Below are positions 50,313 through 59,671 of a DNA stretch of 64,000 nucleotides, one piece after another. A program made the translations under genes and the position numbers. The notes under the pieces are model-generated. The model had not been told where the DNA came from. It was given only the letters and a program-made list of their open reading frames with translations, and ran no database searches. The stretch comes from Paenibacillus sp. VTT E-133291 (GTDB taxonomy: Bacteria; Bacillota; Bacilli; Paenibacillales; Paenibacillaceae). The stretch spans positions 62,001 to 126,000 of the forward strand of contig NZ_NFVA01000006.1 of assembly GCF_002264395.1 (NCBI RefSeq). Direction: 5' to 3'. Position 1 is the first letter of the stretch; every line of letters starts with the position of its first letter.

Positions 50313-51248
50313 ATGAACTATCATGTATTAAAATTGTTTTATTATGTTGCGATAACAGGGAGTGTGACCAAAGCCTCCGAACGTTTGCACATAAGTCAAC
50401 CCGCTATATCCGCGCAGATCCGCAAATTTGAACGGGAGAATAATATCGTATTACTAGAGGTCATAGGAAAGAGAATGGTGTTAACACCGATTGGGGAAAA
50501 ACTGATCGAACCACTTGAAAAGTTATTTGCTATGGGTGAACAGGTACAGCAGATAATTGAGGATTATCATAAATTTCCTGCAGGCCATATTCGGATTGCA
50601 GGTAATTATCTGGCTACAAGTATACTCATCCCCCGGTGGGCATCATTATTCAAGCAATCTTTTCCGGAGGTTAAAATTCAGATTTCTACTGCTAATTCTC
50701 ATGAAGTCATGGAACAATTAAATAACTTTGAAGCGGACGTGGCGATTTATAGTGATATGGCGTTTCCTTCTCATCATACAGGGGTGTTCGAACATCGGGA
50801 GTTGTACAAGGACGAGTATGTGTTCGTAGTTTCTTCAAATCATTCTTTAGCCAAGCAGGAGGTTAGTTTTGAGGAAGTGATGGCTGAGGCATTTATTATG
50901 AGGGAGGAAGGTAGTGCAGCCAGAGAGAGAATTGTACAATTATGTGAAGAAAGAAAGGTACAACAACCGAAGATCGAACTTCAATTTAATGGAGTAAATG
51001 AGGTTATTCAAGCCGTCATTGCCGGTTATGGGATTAGTTTTGTATCGGCGTTGTTAGCAAAGCCTTATCTTGATCAGGGTATGTTAGCCAAGGTCGAAGT
51101 GGAAAATGTAGTCTCTAAGCATTCGATATGGATGAGCCACAGAAAGAAAGAGCTTCAAGAAAGCTATATCCAGTCATTTATTAAGCTCGTCATGAAACGA
51201 TTAAAAGAAGAGGATAATTTATACTCGATTCCAACGCATACACCTTAA
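50313..51248 (+). CDS. LysR-family transcriptional regulator
   Basis: 311 residues. The N-terminal helix-turn-helix (FYYVAITGSVTKASERLHISQPAISAQIRKFE) is followed by a two-lobe effector domain beginning GHIRIAGNYLA. The divergent histidine phosphatase is the obvious candidate target, because LysR proteins usually regulate the divergent neighbour. The 155-base spacer is AT-rich, with no single convincing T-N11-A box chosen. Confidence 0.9.
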   Translation: MNYHVLKLFYYVAITGSVTKASERLHISQPAISAQIRKFERENNIVLLEVIGKRMVLTPIGEKLIEPLEKLFAMGEQVQQIIEDYHKFPAGHIRIAGNYLATSILIPRWASLFKQSFPEVKIQISTANSHEVMEQLNNFEADVAIYSDMAFPSHHTGVFEHRELYKDEYVFVVSSNHSLAKQEVSFEEVMAEAFIMREEGSAARERIVQLCEERKVQQPKIELQFNGVNEVIQAVIAGYGISFVSALLAKPYLDQGMLAKVEVENVVSKHSIWMSHRKKELQESYIQSFIKLVMKRLKEEDNLYSIPTHTP

Positions 51249-51290
51249 TTAAAATAACGTATGAATTACGATGTATGCATTGAACTGAGA

Positions 51291-53120
51291 TCAAAGATTG
51301 GAATGTAATTGAAGCAACTCAGGTGCACTAATGTCTTCTGCTTCAGAAGATTTAAATTGAATGTTATATAATTGTGAGTATAGCCCATTCATTTCTAATA
51401 AAGACTCATGTGTTCCTTCCTCAACAATCGAACCCTCATTTAACACGATAATTCTAGACGCTTCACGTATGGTGGATAGTCTGTGTGCAATAACTAATGT
51501 GGTTCGATTCTTCATTAATAAATCAAGAGATTGCTGAATCATTCGCTCAGATTCGTTATCGAGTGCGGAAGTTGCTTCATCTAGAAGTAGGAGTGGAGCA
51601 TCCCGAAGAAAAGCCCTGGCAATGGCTATGCGTTGTCTTTGTCCACCAGATAAAGTCGATCCATGTTCACCTAGGATAGTGTCATAACCATCCTGCATCT
51701 TCGTAATAAACTCTTCTGCACCTGCGAGCCGAGCGGCTTCTCGAATACCCTCTTCGCTAGCTGTACTAGAACTGAAGGCGATATTATCTCGTATAGTTCC
51801 TGAGAACAAATATGGGGTTTGGGGAACATAGGTAATCATTGCTCGTGCTTCTTCAAGCTGATCATGTACAGACTTTCCATAAACTGTGATGCTTCCTGCA
51901 GTAGGCTCATAAAGTCCATTACATAATCGAACGAGCGTCGTCTTCCCTGACCCGCTGGGCCCGACAACCGCGATAGTTTCTCCATGTTGTACATGAATAT
52001 TTAGCCCTGTAAATAGGGAGGCTTCATTATCCGTTGTCCCCGAGTAGTTGTAGTGGACATCCTCTATTTGTAATGCAGCCACCTCTACAGAAGCAAATGT
52101 TGATGAGCTGGATTCTGGCAAAGGATGAGTAGCTCCTTCATCAGGTGCATCAAGTATAGCGAATACGCGGTCAGCTGCACCTAAAGCCTCCTGCACACCT
52201 CCCCATGTTTGAGACATATGGACAAAAGGCCATTGAACCCTACCCATCAAAATAATAAAAGCGAGTACTTCACCTGCTGATGTTCCGCCACTTAGAGCTG
52301 ATAACGCAATTAAAGCGGCACATGTCACCATTACGAGATTATTGATAAAGGCGGAAGATTGCCATAAGAGACCATTTAGAAGCGATTTTCGCAGCTGCAT
52401 TCTTCTTAACTTCTCACGTTCTAGCGCATATTTATTTAAGAGAGTTTCTTCAAGCGAAAAGGCTCTGACGACCTTCATTCCTTGAAGTGTTTCTTGTAAG
52501 ATACCTCGTAATTCTGCCTCCTTTGCATATATTTGAGTAGATAATTTTCGTAATCTGCGATCAAAGAAACGTCCGGAAAGAAAAACAAGGGGGCCCGATC
52601 CAAGAGCTAACAGGGCGATCCAAACATCCATTCTGGCCAAATATAGAAAGGAAATGAAACAGAGAAGTAGATTATAGCCTAGATCGTATACGATGCTGTT
52701 TATCATCCCCATGGCCATCCCTGCATCCTTAGTGTTACGCGAAGTCAAATCACCTGAATGCATGGACTGAAGGTAACGGAATGGAATTCGGTGACTTTTG
52801 TCAAAGAGCTTCGCACGAATATCCCAAGCCATCCGACTCTGCATAACGAAGCGGAAGTAATGCTGCACCATAAGACAGCAGATAATGATGACACAAGCAA
52901 TGGCACAGATTACAGTTATACGTGTTAATGCATCCATATTGGCATTGTTGATCGTATCAATAAATACTTGCTGAATGGCTGCAAGTCCTATGTCCATTAC
53001 GAGTTTAGCAGAGAGCAGGAGTATAGCCACAATAAATCCAATTCGATAAGGGCTTGCGTAAGAGAATAATCTACGTAGAGCATACCCTAGTTTTAGATTC
53101 TTGGATTCCAGCTCATTCAT
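51291..53120 (-). CDS. ABC exporter half-transporter (permease-ATPase), second of a pair
   Basis: 609 residues: a six-helix exporter domain (to about residue 330), then the ATPase with Walker A GPSGSGKTT, Q-loop YVPQTPYLFSGT, signature LSGGQRQR, Walker B LLLLDEATSALD and switch His in IAHRLST. It starts with ATGA overlapping the stop of the upstream half-transporter, and the two should form a heterodimer of the BmrCD/LmrCD kind. Both ATP sites have canonical catalytic Glu, unlike the degenerate site of many such heterodimers. Confidence 0.92.
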   Translation of the reverse strand: MNELESKNLKLGYALRRLFSYASPYRIGFIVAILLLSAKLVMDIGLAAIQQVFIDTINNANMDALTRITVICAIACVIIICCLMVQHYFRFVMQSRMAWDIRAKLFDKSHRIPFRYLQSMHSGDLTSRNTKDAGMAMGMINSIVYDLGYNLLLCFISFLYLARMDVWIALLALGSGPLVFLSGRFFDRRLRKLSTQIYAKEAELRGILQETLQGMKVVRAFSLEETLLNKYALEREKLRRMQLRKSLLNGLLWQSSAFINNLVMVTCAALIALSALSGGTSAGEVLAFIILMGRVQWPFVHMSQTWGGVQEALGAADRVFAILDAPDEGATHPLPESSSSTFASVEVAALQIEDVHYNYSGTTDNEASLFTGLNIHVQHGETIAVVGPSGSGKTTLVRLCNGLYEPTAGSITVYGKSVHDQLEEARAMITYVPQTPYLFSGTIRDNIAFSSSTASEEGIREAARLAGAEEFITKMQDGYDTILGEHGSTLSGGQRQRIAIARAFLRDAPLLLLDEATSALDNESERMIQQSLDLLMKNRTTLVIAHRLSTIREASRIIVLNEGSIVEEGTHESLLEMNGLYSQLYNIQFKSSEAEDISAPELLQLHSNL

Positions 53121-54958
53121 ACCTCTACCTCCCTGACCAGAGTAGAAATATCAGCCTTCTTCATTGAGGTCTCAACCATATTGTAATACTGTCCTTGTAA
53201 AGTCATTAACTCGAGATGAGTCCCAGCTTCAACAATAGAACCCGCCTCCATATAATAAATGTGATCCGCATCTCTGATGGTAGATAGTCTATGCGCGATA
53301 ACAACCGTTGTACGATCATGCATGAGTTCTTGCAGGGCCTGGCCGACAATCTCCTCATTTTGGCTATCAAGTGCAGCTGTGGGTTCATCAAGAAGGAGGA
53401 GTTTAGGCGCTCGGACAAAAGCTCTGGCAATGGATAGCCGCTGCCTTTCGCCGCCAGATAAGGTATGGCCCCGTTCCCCAATAGAAGTCTGATATTGAAG
53501 TGGGGTTCTCATAATAAATTCATGTATCCCCGCACTTTTTGCTGCTTTAATAATTTCTTCATAGGTCGCGTCAGGTCTTCCCCATGCAATATTTTCATAT
53601 AAGGTTCCAGTGAACAGATAAGGCTCTTGAGAAACATAAGCCAAATGATTACGCCAAGCTCGAGGGGGGATGCTGCTTAACGGCAACTTACCAGATTGGA
53701 TGCCCCCTTCAGTAGGTTCATAGGTTGCGAGTATTAATTGAAGGAGGGTGCTTTTTCCACTGCCACTAGGACCGGCAAATGCAGTTACTTTACCTGGTTC
53801 TATGGTTAGATTGACGTTAGTTAATACTTGATGATTACCATAATGAAAACCTACATTCTCAAAGGTGATAGGGCATAAACCACTAATTGTTTGGTTGTTA
53901 TTCATCGGCGTTTTTTGATGAAAATGTTCCTGATTACATTCACGGTTTTCATCTTCTTCAGGTAAATCAAGGACTTCAAACAATCGCTTACCTTGCGCCA
54001 GCGAGGCTTGTAATTCAGTCCATAGATTAGCCAGCTTTGATACAGGGTTTGTAATTTGCTCGAAACAAATAAGAAATGCTGCTACTGCCCCCACATCCAG
54101 TCTTCCTTGGATAACTAGATATCCGCCATAGGAGAGAACATATAACAATCCACTAAGAATAACGGCAAAGGGCATATTATAGCCCACAGCTTCTAAGCGT
54201 GTGACAGGTAAATGAATGTTGAAATATTGCCTAACACGTTGTGTGAATTGATTATGCAGTTTAGATGCCAGGGAGAAAGCACGCACGACCTCAGCACCCT
54301 GTACCGTATCTTGAATAAACATTTGTTGCGCAGTTTCAATTTGCTGTCTTTGCTCGTGCATGGAACGTAGGCGGGAAGTGAAGGGAATCATCACAAGTGG
54401 AACAAGCGAGCAAATCAATATAGTTCCGAGCGTTAAGGCATATTGGAGTGAGAGCAGATAAGTTAATAGAAATGTAATTTGCATCAGATTACTGAATAGT
54501 TCGATGGTCTTCTGATTGATACCTTGCTGGGCAGCTGGGGCAGAATCATTGATGCGACTAATGAGATCAGCAGAATGATACCGGTCCAAATCTTTCATCT
54601 GTACATTTAGTAATCTAGCTAGCAAAGATACCTGAAGCTTGGAGGTCGACTTGAATTCAAGCACACCTGATAAGTAAGTCAATAAGAAGCTGGCTAAAGC
54701 ATCTATAATAACGATTACTAGAGCAAAGATAGCACCAGACATCAAAAAGGACATGTTCTGATTCGTAGCAGCGTTGATTATACGTCGTAAAGATTCGGCT
54801 ATCCCAACTGTTGCAAGGGAAACGACGGCTGCTAAGAGACATAATATGAGGTACCAGCCTAAATAGGGTTTTCCAAGTTTCAGTAAACGCATAAAAGTGT
54901 TAGAAACTACATTGGATTTTTTGATCGAGTCTGCTTCTATGTTTGTAGATCCATTCAC
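53117..54958 (-). CDS. ABC exporter half-transporter (permease-ATPase), first of a pair
   Basis: 613 residues from a GTG with GGAGGG 8 bases upstream. A six-helix domain and ATPase: Walker A GPSGSGKST, Q-loop YVSQEPYLFTGT, signature LSGGERQR, Walker B LLLLDEPTAALD, switch His in IAHRLST. The linker between domains carries an Asn/Gln-rich patch near residue 350. It overlaps the next half-transporter by four bases and follows an ArsR-like regulator gene by about 40 bases, so the three are probably one operon. Confidence 0.92.
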   Translation of the reverse strand: MNGSTNIEADSIKKSNVVSNTFMRLLKLGKPYLGWYLILCLLAAVVSLATVGIAESLRRIINAATNQNMSFLMSGAIFALVIVIIDALASFLLTYLSGVLEFKSTSKLQVSLLARLLNVQMKDLDRYHSADLISRINDSAPAAQQGINQKTIELFSNLMQITFLLTYLLSLQYALTLGTILICSLVPLVMIPFTSRLRSMHEQRQQIETAQQMFIQDTVQGAEVVRAFSLASKLHNQFTQRVRQYFNIHLPVTRLEAVGYNMPFAVILSGLLYVLSYGGYLVIQGRLDVGAVAAFLICFEQITNPVSKLANLWTELQASLAQGKRLFEVLDLPEEDENRECNQEHFHQKTPMNNNQTISGLCPITFENVGFHYGNHQVLTNVNLTIEPGKVTAFAGPSGSGKSTLLQLILATYEPTEGGIQSGKLPLSSIPPRAWRNHLAYVSQEPYLFTGTLYENIAWGRPDATYEEIIKAAKSAGIHEFIMRTPLQYQTSIGERGHTLSGGERQRLSIARAFVRAPKLLLLDEPTAALDSQNEEIVGQALQELMHDRTTVVIAHRLSTIRDADHIYYMEAGSIVEAGTHLELMTLQGQYYNMVETSMKKADISTLVREVEV

Positions 54959-55000
54959 TTTAGACCCTCCCCACTATGGTTTGAATTTGCTGTGGTTCAA

Positions 55001-56125
55001 TTAAAAGATAGGAGGTTCCTCATCGAGCATGACTTTTGTGGTGACGGCAAGTAATTCTCTCAATTTATCCATTCGAAGATGGTAATATAATCGATGATCG
55101 GTTCTTTTTAGTTCGATAAGGTCTAAAAAGAATAGGAAGTTGGCATGATAAGTTACTGCCGCGGGCGTTATGCCAAGTGCTGATGCAATTTCTTGTCCAT
55201 AGTGAGGGCGATTCCTTATGAGCAGCAAGAAGTCTAAACGCCGTTTATCCGAGAATGCTTTTAAAAAAAGTTCAGTTTTCTCTCGATCAGCAGCAGGTCC
55301 GAATACATAATCATTAAAAATGCCGAATATAACCCAAGCGATACGAGAACTTCCTGCGTAAAAGAAGAGAACATGATTCCCAACTTGTGAGAAAAAGCTG
55401 ACATGAAAAGTAGTGGGAACATCATAAACTGCAGGTTCATTTTTGTTGATATCACGAATGAATCTTTCAGGATTTGCTAGGAACAGACCTTCATAACGCT
55501 GAGAGGCTTGTTCAGACTCCCTTCTTAACTCCTCTTTCCAAAGTGAAAAGACATCCTTGTAGAACTGGTGTAAGAGCTGCATATAACGTAGCTTGGCTTC
55601 TTCGGGATAAGCAAGACACTCTAGTAATGGCCCCTGCGCTTCAATCACATCCAGCTGCGGTTTTGTTCTTGCCACAAGCTCAGCCATTAAGCGGGTATCC
55701 TTCTTAACAATCTCCCAATCGTTTCCTTCTAGCAACTCATCTAATTTATCGTAATACACACCATATACCATTTCAGCGACTACCTTTTCTGCAGGACTCT
55801 TCTCCAATCGTTTTATCCATGCTTCAGCTGTTTGTGGTTCCGGACAGGTGCAAATGGATTCATAGAAAGCAAAATCGAGAGCTTTATGAAAAAAGTTGTA
55901 CTGGAAAAAAAACTGAAGCTCTCGGTAGGAGTGAGGGGATAATCGGGCTCGTGCATCTTTATGATAAGACAACGCTTGTGGATCCATTTCAAGTTTGTAA
56001 TCCTCTGCTGCCTTAAGCAACTGCTCTTCACAAGCAATCATTCCCATAGAAACAATGAATTCCAAAGCTTCGTTGTACGCAAATTTTATGTTCGATAGTA
56101 AGGTATCTTTCATGTTATCTTCCAT
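55001..56125 (-). CDS. ArsR-like winged-helix regulator with long N-terminal domain
   Basis: 374 residues. The winged helix is at the C-terminal end (about residues 290-365: LKAFSDKRRLDFLLLIRN, then HYGQEIASALGITPAAVTYHANFL). The first 280 residues are mainly helical and of unknown fold, resembling the DUF5937-type arrangement found in Firmicute ArsR relatives. The start is one of two adjacent ATG codons; 56125 has better spacing to GGAGG. It precedes the heterodimeric exporter and probably regulates it. Confidence 0.78.
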   Translation of the reverse strand: MEDNMKDTLLSNIKFAYNEALEFIVSMGMIACEEQLLKAAEDYKLEMDPQALSYHKDARARLSPHSYRELQFFFQYNFFHKALDFAFYESICTCPEPQTAEAWIKRLEKSPAEKVVAEMVYGVYYDKLDELLEGNDWEIVKKDTRLMAELVARTKPQLDVIEAQGPLLECLAYPEEAKLRYMQLLHQFYKDVFSLWKEELRRESEQASQRYEGLFLANPERFIRDINKNEPAVYDVPTTFHVSFFSQVGNHVLFFYAGSSRIAWVIFGIFNDYVFGPAADREKTELFLKAFSDKRRLDFLLLIRNRPHYGQEIASALGITPAAVTYHANFLFFLDLIELKRTDHRLYYHLRMDKLRELLAVTTKVMLDEEPPIF

Positions 56126-56313
56126 CATAACCTCCGATGTTCTTTGTTACATAATTTAAATGTTTGGATAATTCGACTAATATTTAATAATTACTTAATG
56201 TTAAAATAAACCATTCCTTTTCTTTTGTAAAGGGATATTTTACAATTCGTACTAACTGCTGGGATTCGGTTGACGTGCATGGTAAACTATGGATAAAAAA
56301 CAGGAGGGCTATG

Positions 56314-56778
56314 ATGGACCCAATCGTGTTCAAACAAATTGAATTTGTACGGAGTGTTACCGTTCGTGCAGTTGAAGTACTTTCCGAGGAAATACTAGAT
56401 ATTATTCCACAGGGCTTTAATAACAACATTAGATGGAACTTGGGACATATTTATTTGGTGCAAGAGAAGTTTGCTTTTCATTCCGCTAGGGAGCTTATGC
56501 AATTGCCGGAAAGCTTTGAACGGTTATTTGCAAAAGGTACTAAACCTGCAGCGTGGAGCGAGAAACCACCAACACTTGAAGTGTTAATTGAGATGCTTTC
56601 GGAGCAACCCAAACGTATTCAGGAAGCTATGCACAATCGCTTAAGTGAGCAAGTAACCCCTCTTACAACGGGCAGTGGATTAACCTTAAATACAATCGGA
56701 GAATTCATAAATTTCACACTTTACCATGAAGGGATGCATTTTAATACAATCAAACTATTAAATCGGTTTGCTGATTAG
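56314..56778 (+). CDS. DinB-family protein
   Basis: 154 residues forming a four-helix bundle. The three metal-binding His of the family appear in WNLGHIYLV and in HEGMHFN. Known DinB relatives include thiol transferases for bacillithiol or mycothiol and proteins of unknown role. The start is the second of two consecutive ATG codons, 6 bases after AGGAGG. Confidence 0.83.
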   Translation: MDPIVFKQIEFVRSVTVRAVEVLSEEILDIIPQGFNNNIRWNLGHIYLVQEKFAFHSARELMQLPESFERLFAKGTKPAAWSEKPPTLEVLIEMLSEQPKRIQEAMHNRLSEQVTPLTTGSGLTLNTIGEFINFTLYHEGMHFNTIKLLNRFAD

Positions 56779-56829
56779 AGTCTATAGAGATCTTTAGAAG
56801 ACAGAAGTCTAAGGTCAAGGGGGTATCCG

Positions 56830-57225
56830 ATGGAGGTTGGAAGAATTTTAGGTATTGCTTATAATGTGATTCCAGTTAAAGACTTGGAGAAATCTGCAGG
56901 TTGGTTTGTGAAACATTTTGGTTTTAATATTAGGGATCGAAGAGAAGGCAACCTAAGCTTATATAGAGAGAATAGACCGATCCTATGTTTAACACAAAGT
57001 GATCATGATTCTAGAGCTGTATTCGAGGTAAGAAATAAGAAAAGATGGGTGATCACTTTCTTTACTAATGATGCCGTATCACTTCATAACAATTTGAGTT
57101 GTGAAGATGTGAAAGTCGGAAACATTAGTGACGAAGGTGAGTATGGTAAGTTTTTTGTATTTGAAGATCTGGATGGTAATTTATTTGATGTTTGGGAACA
57201 CCATGATTGTGAACTGGTTTATTAG
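56830..57225 (+). CDS. VOC (glyoxalase superfamily) protein
   Basis: 131 residues, a single VOC module: GIAYNVIPVKDLEKSAGWFVKHFGF at the start and FEDLDGNLFDVWEH at the end, with the metal-site Glu in WEH. AAGGGGG precedes the ATG. The substrate is unknown. It may be co-transcribed with the DinB gene 50 bases upstream. Confidence 0.82.
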   Translation: MEVGRILGIAYNVIPVKDLEKSAGWFVKHFGFNIRDRREGNLSLYRENRPILCLTQSDHDSRAVFEVRNKKRWVITFFTNDAVSLHNNLSCEDVKVGNISDEGEYGKFFVFEDLDGNLFDVWEHHDCELVY

Positions 57226-57232
57226 CCTCACT

Positions 57233-57262
57233 AAGGATATCGAGTTCAATCGATATCTTTTG
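57233..57262 (+). terminator. Terminator before the ribose operon
   Basis: AAGGATATCG / CGATATCTTT stem with loop AGTTCAAT, followed by a short T-run. Confidence 0.65.
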
Positions 57263-57286
57263 TTATATATTGGAACGAAAAAAGAT

Positions 57287-57344
57287 TTGTAATGAAAACG
57301 GTTTTATGATAATCTAATTAATGTAATACATGTAACCGGTTACA
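57287..57344 (+). promoter_or_regulatory. rbs promoter with cre-like site and RbsR operator
   Basis: TTGTAA, 17 bases, TAATCT. The spacer is occupied by TGAAAACGGTTTTA (57293-57306), close to the CcpA cre consensus. Downstream of the start lies TGTAACCGGTTACA (57331-57344), a perfect 14-base palindrome typical of RbsR. Dual control by carbon status and ribose is expected. Confidence 0.7.
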
Positions 57345-57365
57345 CATTGGGGGATGAATTGAATC

Positions 57366-58346
57366 ATGATGACGATTAAAGATGTCGCAAAAATAGCAGG
57401 AGTGTCGGTAGCAACCGTTTCAAGGGTGTTAAATGAATCTGGTTATGTGAATATCGATACTCGAAAAAAAGTTGAGGCAGCTATCAAAGAAATGAATTAT
57501 ACCCCTAATGAGGTTGCAAGGTCATTGTATAAACGGAAATCCAAATTAATTGGACTTCTATTACCTGACATTACGAACCCATTCTTCCCGCAATTAGCAC
57601 GTGGGATAGAAGATCGGATGCAGGAGCATGGTTATCGGATAATCTTTGGTAATAGTGATGAGAACGAGGAAAAGGAATTGGATTATATTCAAACCTTTAT
57701 CCAAAATAATGTCATTGGCATGATCTCATCCACTAATTTTCCTGAGAAAGATATTTATTCTAATTTGAAAATTCCGGTTGTATTTCTTGACCGTACTTCT
57801 AATGACAGTCCCTCCGTATATGCAGATGGCAGAAAAGGCGGACGCCTTGCTGCTCAAGAAATCATTGCACGGGGGAGCACCAAGATTACAGTCATGCAAG
57901 GACCGGCACATATTAAACCGGCGCAAGATCGATTTCAAGGTGCAATTGAAGTACTTGATGAAATGGGAATCACTTATCAAGTGATCCAGACGTCATCCTT
58001 CTCCCACACAGAAGCGGAACAATGGGCTGTAGAGTTGTTTGATAAATATATAGATACAGATGGTGTAATTGCCAGTAATGATATCGTGGCTACAGCAGTA
58101 ATTCATGAAGCACATCGCTTAGGTAAAAGAGTGCCACAGGATCTCCAAATCATTGGATTCGATGATATCCCACTCAGCAGCCTGTTGTCGCCTTCGTTAT
58201 CTACTATCCGTCAGCCTGCACATGACATGGGCCGTGAAGCAGCTGGTTTACTTATTAAGTTAATTGAGCAAGATAAAGTAGAAGATAAAATCATTCAATT
58301 ACCCGTCAGCTTTGTGGAGCGGGAAACAACAAGAAGAAAAGAATAG
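57366..58346 (+). CDS. rbsR: Ribose operon repressor
   Basis: 326 residues, LacI family: TIKDVAKIAGVSVATVSRVLN, hinge YTPNEVARSLYKRKS, and the effector domain ending with GFDDIPLSSLLSPSLSTI and RQPAHDMG. It is first in the rbs operon, with its probable palindrome just upstream. A second ATG follows directly (57369). Confidence 0.92.
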   Translation: MMTIKDVAKIAGVSVATVSRVLNESGYVNIDTRKKVEAAIKEMNYTPNEVARSLYKRKSKLIGLLLPDITNPFFPQLARGIEDRMQEHGYRIIFGNSDENEEKELDYIQTFIQNNVIGMISSTNFPEKDIYSNLKIPVVFLDRTSNDSPSVYADGRKGGRLAAQEIIARGSTKITVMQGPAHIKPAQDRFQGAIEVLDEMGITYQVIQTSSFSHTEAEQWAVELFDKYIDTDGVIASNDIVATAVIHEAHRLGKRVPQDLQIIGFDDIPLSSLLSPSLSTIRQPAHDMGREAAGLLIKLIEQDKVEDKIIQLPVSFVERETTRRKE

Positions 58347-58373
58347 ATGACAACATAAGAAAGGTTGATGGAC

Positions 58374-59252
58374 ATGGCTAAGATTTGTGTAATCGGAAGT
58401 TGTTCAATGGATTTGGTAGTGACCTCATCCAAGCGACCTCACGCAGGGGAAACTGTTCTTGGAGAGAGCTTCGCTACGGTTCCAGGAGGCAAGGGAGCGA
58501 ACCAGGCTGTAGCTGCTTCGCGTTTGGGCGCAGAAGTTACGATGGTTGGTTGTGTGGGTGAAGATTTCTATGGTACGGAGATCATGGAGAATTTCAAGAG
58601 AAATCGGGTTCTTACCGCTAGTGTGGAACCGGTTACACATATCGAGAGCGGGACTGCTCACATCATTTTAGCAGAAGGTGATAATAGCATTATCGTTGTA
58701 AAAGGAGCTAATGATTTAGTCACTCCTGAGTTGGTTGAGCGTGCGCTTGATACTATAAAAGGGTCTGATATGGTGCTAATCCAACAAGAAATACCCGAAG
58801 AAACAGTGTCTTATGTAAGTGAGCTTTGCGATAAATTCAAAGTACCTATGCTGCTTAATCCAGCACCTGCTCGTCCCATCAATGACACGATTATAGAAAA
58901 TGCCGCCTATCTGACACCCAATGAACATGAATGTACAATTTTATTCCCTGGGATGAGTACTACAGATGCTTTACGGAAGTATCCTAACAAGCTGTTTATA
59001 ACAGAAGGAAGCAAGGGCGTACGATTTTATGATGGAGAACAAGAAGTTCTGGTTCCTACTTACAAAGTTAACGCTATAGATACGACTGGAGCTGGAGATA
59101 CTTTTAATGCGGCATTTGCAGTTGCTTTAGCTGAAGGCAGCTCCATTCTGGATAGTGTAAAGTTTGCCAATCGAGCAGCATCTTTATCCGTTACTAAATT
59201 TGGTGCTCAAGGTGGTATGCCAACAAGAGCAGAGGTGGAGGCGAATCTGTAA
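58374..59252 (+). CDS. rbsK: Ribokinase
   Basis: 292 residues, PfkB family. The N-terminal signature is VPGGKGANQAVAASRLG and the C-terminal one DTTGAGDTFNAAFAVAL, with the catalytic Asp in GAGD. It phosphorylates ribose at O5 after import. The ATG at 58374 is chosen over in-frame TTG and ATG codons 3 and 2 codons earlier. Confidence 0.94.
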   Translation: MAKICVIGSCSMDLVVTSSKRPHAGETVLGESFATVPGGKGANQAVAASRLGAEVTMVGCVGEDFYGTEIMENFKRNRVLTASVEPVTHIESGTAHIILAEGDNSIIVVKGANDLVTPELVERALDTIKGSDMVLIQQEIPEETVSYVSELCDKFKVPMLLNPAPARPINDTIIENAAYLTPNEHECTILFPGMSTTDALRKYPNKLFITEGSKGVRFYDGEQEVLVPTYKVNAIDTTGAGDTFNAAFAVALAEGSSILDSVKFANRAASLSVTKFGAQGGMPTRAEVEANL

Positions 59253-59254
59253 TT

Positions 59255-59653
59255 ATGAAGAAACACGGAGTGTTAAATAGTCATATTTCTAAAGTGCTTG
59301 CGGACTTAGGTCACACCGACACAATTGTCATTGCCGATGTTGGACTTCCTGTTCCACCGGGTATTCCGAAGATTGATTTGGCGGTTAAACTAGGGGTCCC
59401 TAGCTTCCAAGAGATCGTTGATATGATTTCAGAGGATATGGTCATCGAAAAGGTGATCGTTGCAGAGGAATTAGAGACTGACAATAAAGTCACCTCTCAA
59501 TATTTGAATAATAAATTCAAGGGAATACCGATAGAGGCGTATTCACATGAGCAATTTAAGCAGCTGACCCAGCAGGCTAAGGTTATTATTCGCACGGGTG
59601 AAGCTAAACCATATGCAAACTGTATTTTACAAGCTGGGGTCTATTTTGGATAA
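59255..59653 (+). CDS. rbsD: D-ribose pyranase
   Basis: 132 residues, full length. The start MKKHGVLNSHISKVLADLGHTD contains the catalytic His20 region, and the end has GEAKPYANCIL. It converts beta-pyranose to beta-furanose ribose, the form used by ribokinase. It lies 2 bases after rbsK. Confidence 0.95.
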   Translation: MKKHGVLNSHISKVLADLGHTDTIVIADVGLPVPPGIPKIDLAVKLGVPSFQEIVDMISEDMVIEKVIVAEELETDNKVTSQYLNNKFKGIPIEAYSHEQFKQLTQQAKVIIRTGEAKPYANCILQAGVYFG

Positions 59654-59671
59654 AAAGGGGGTTCTAAGTGT

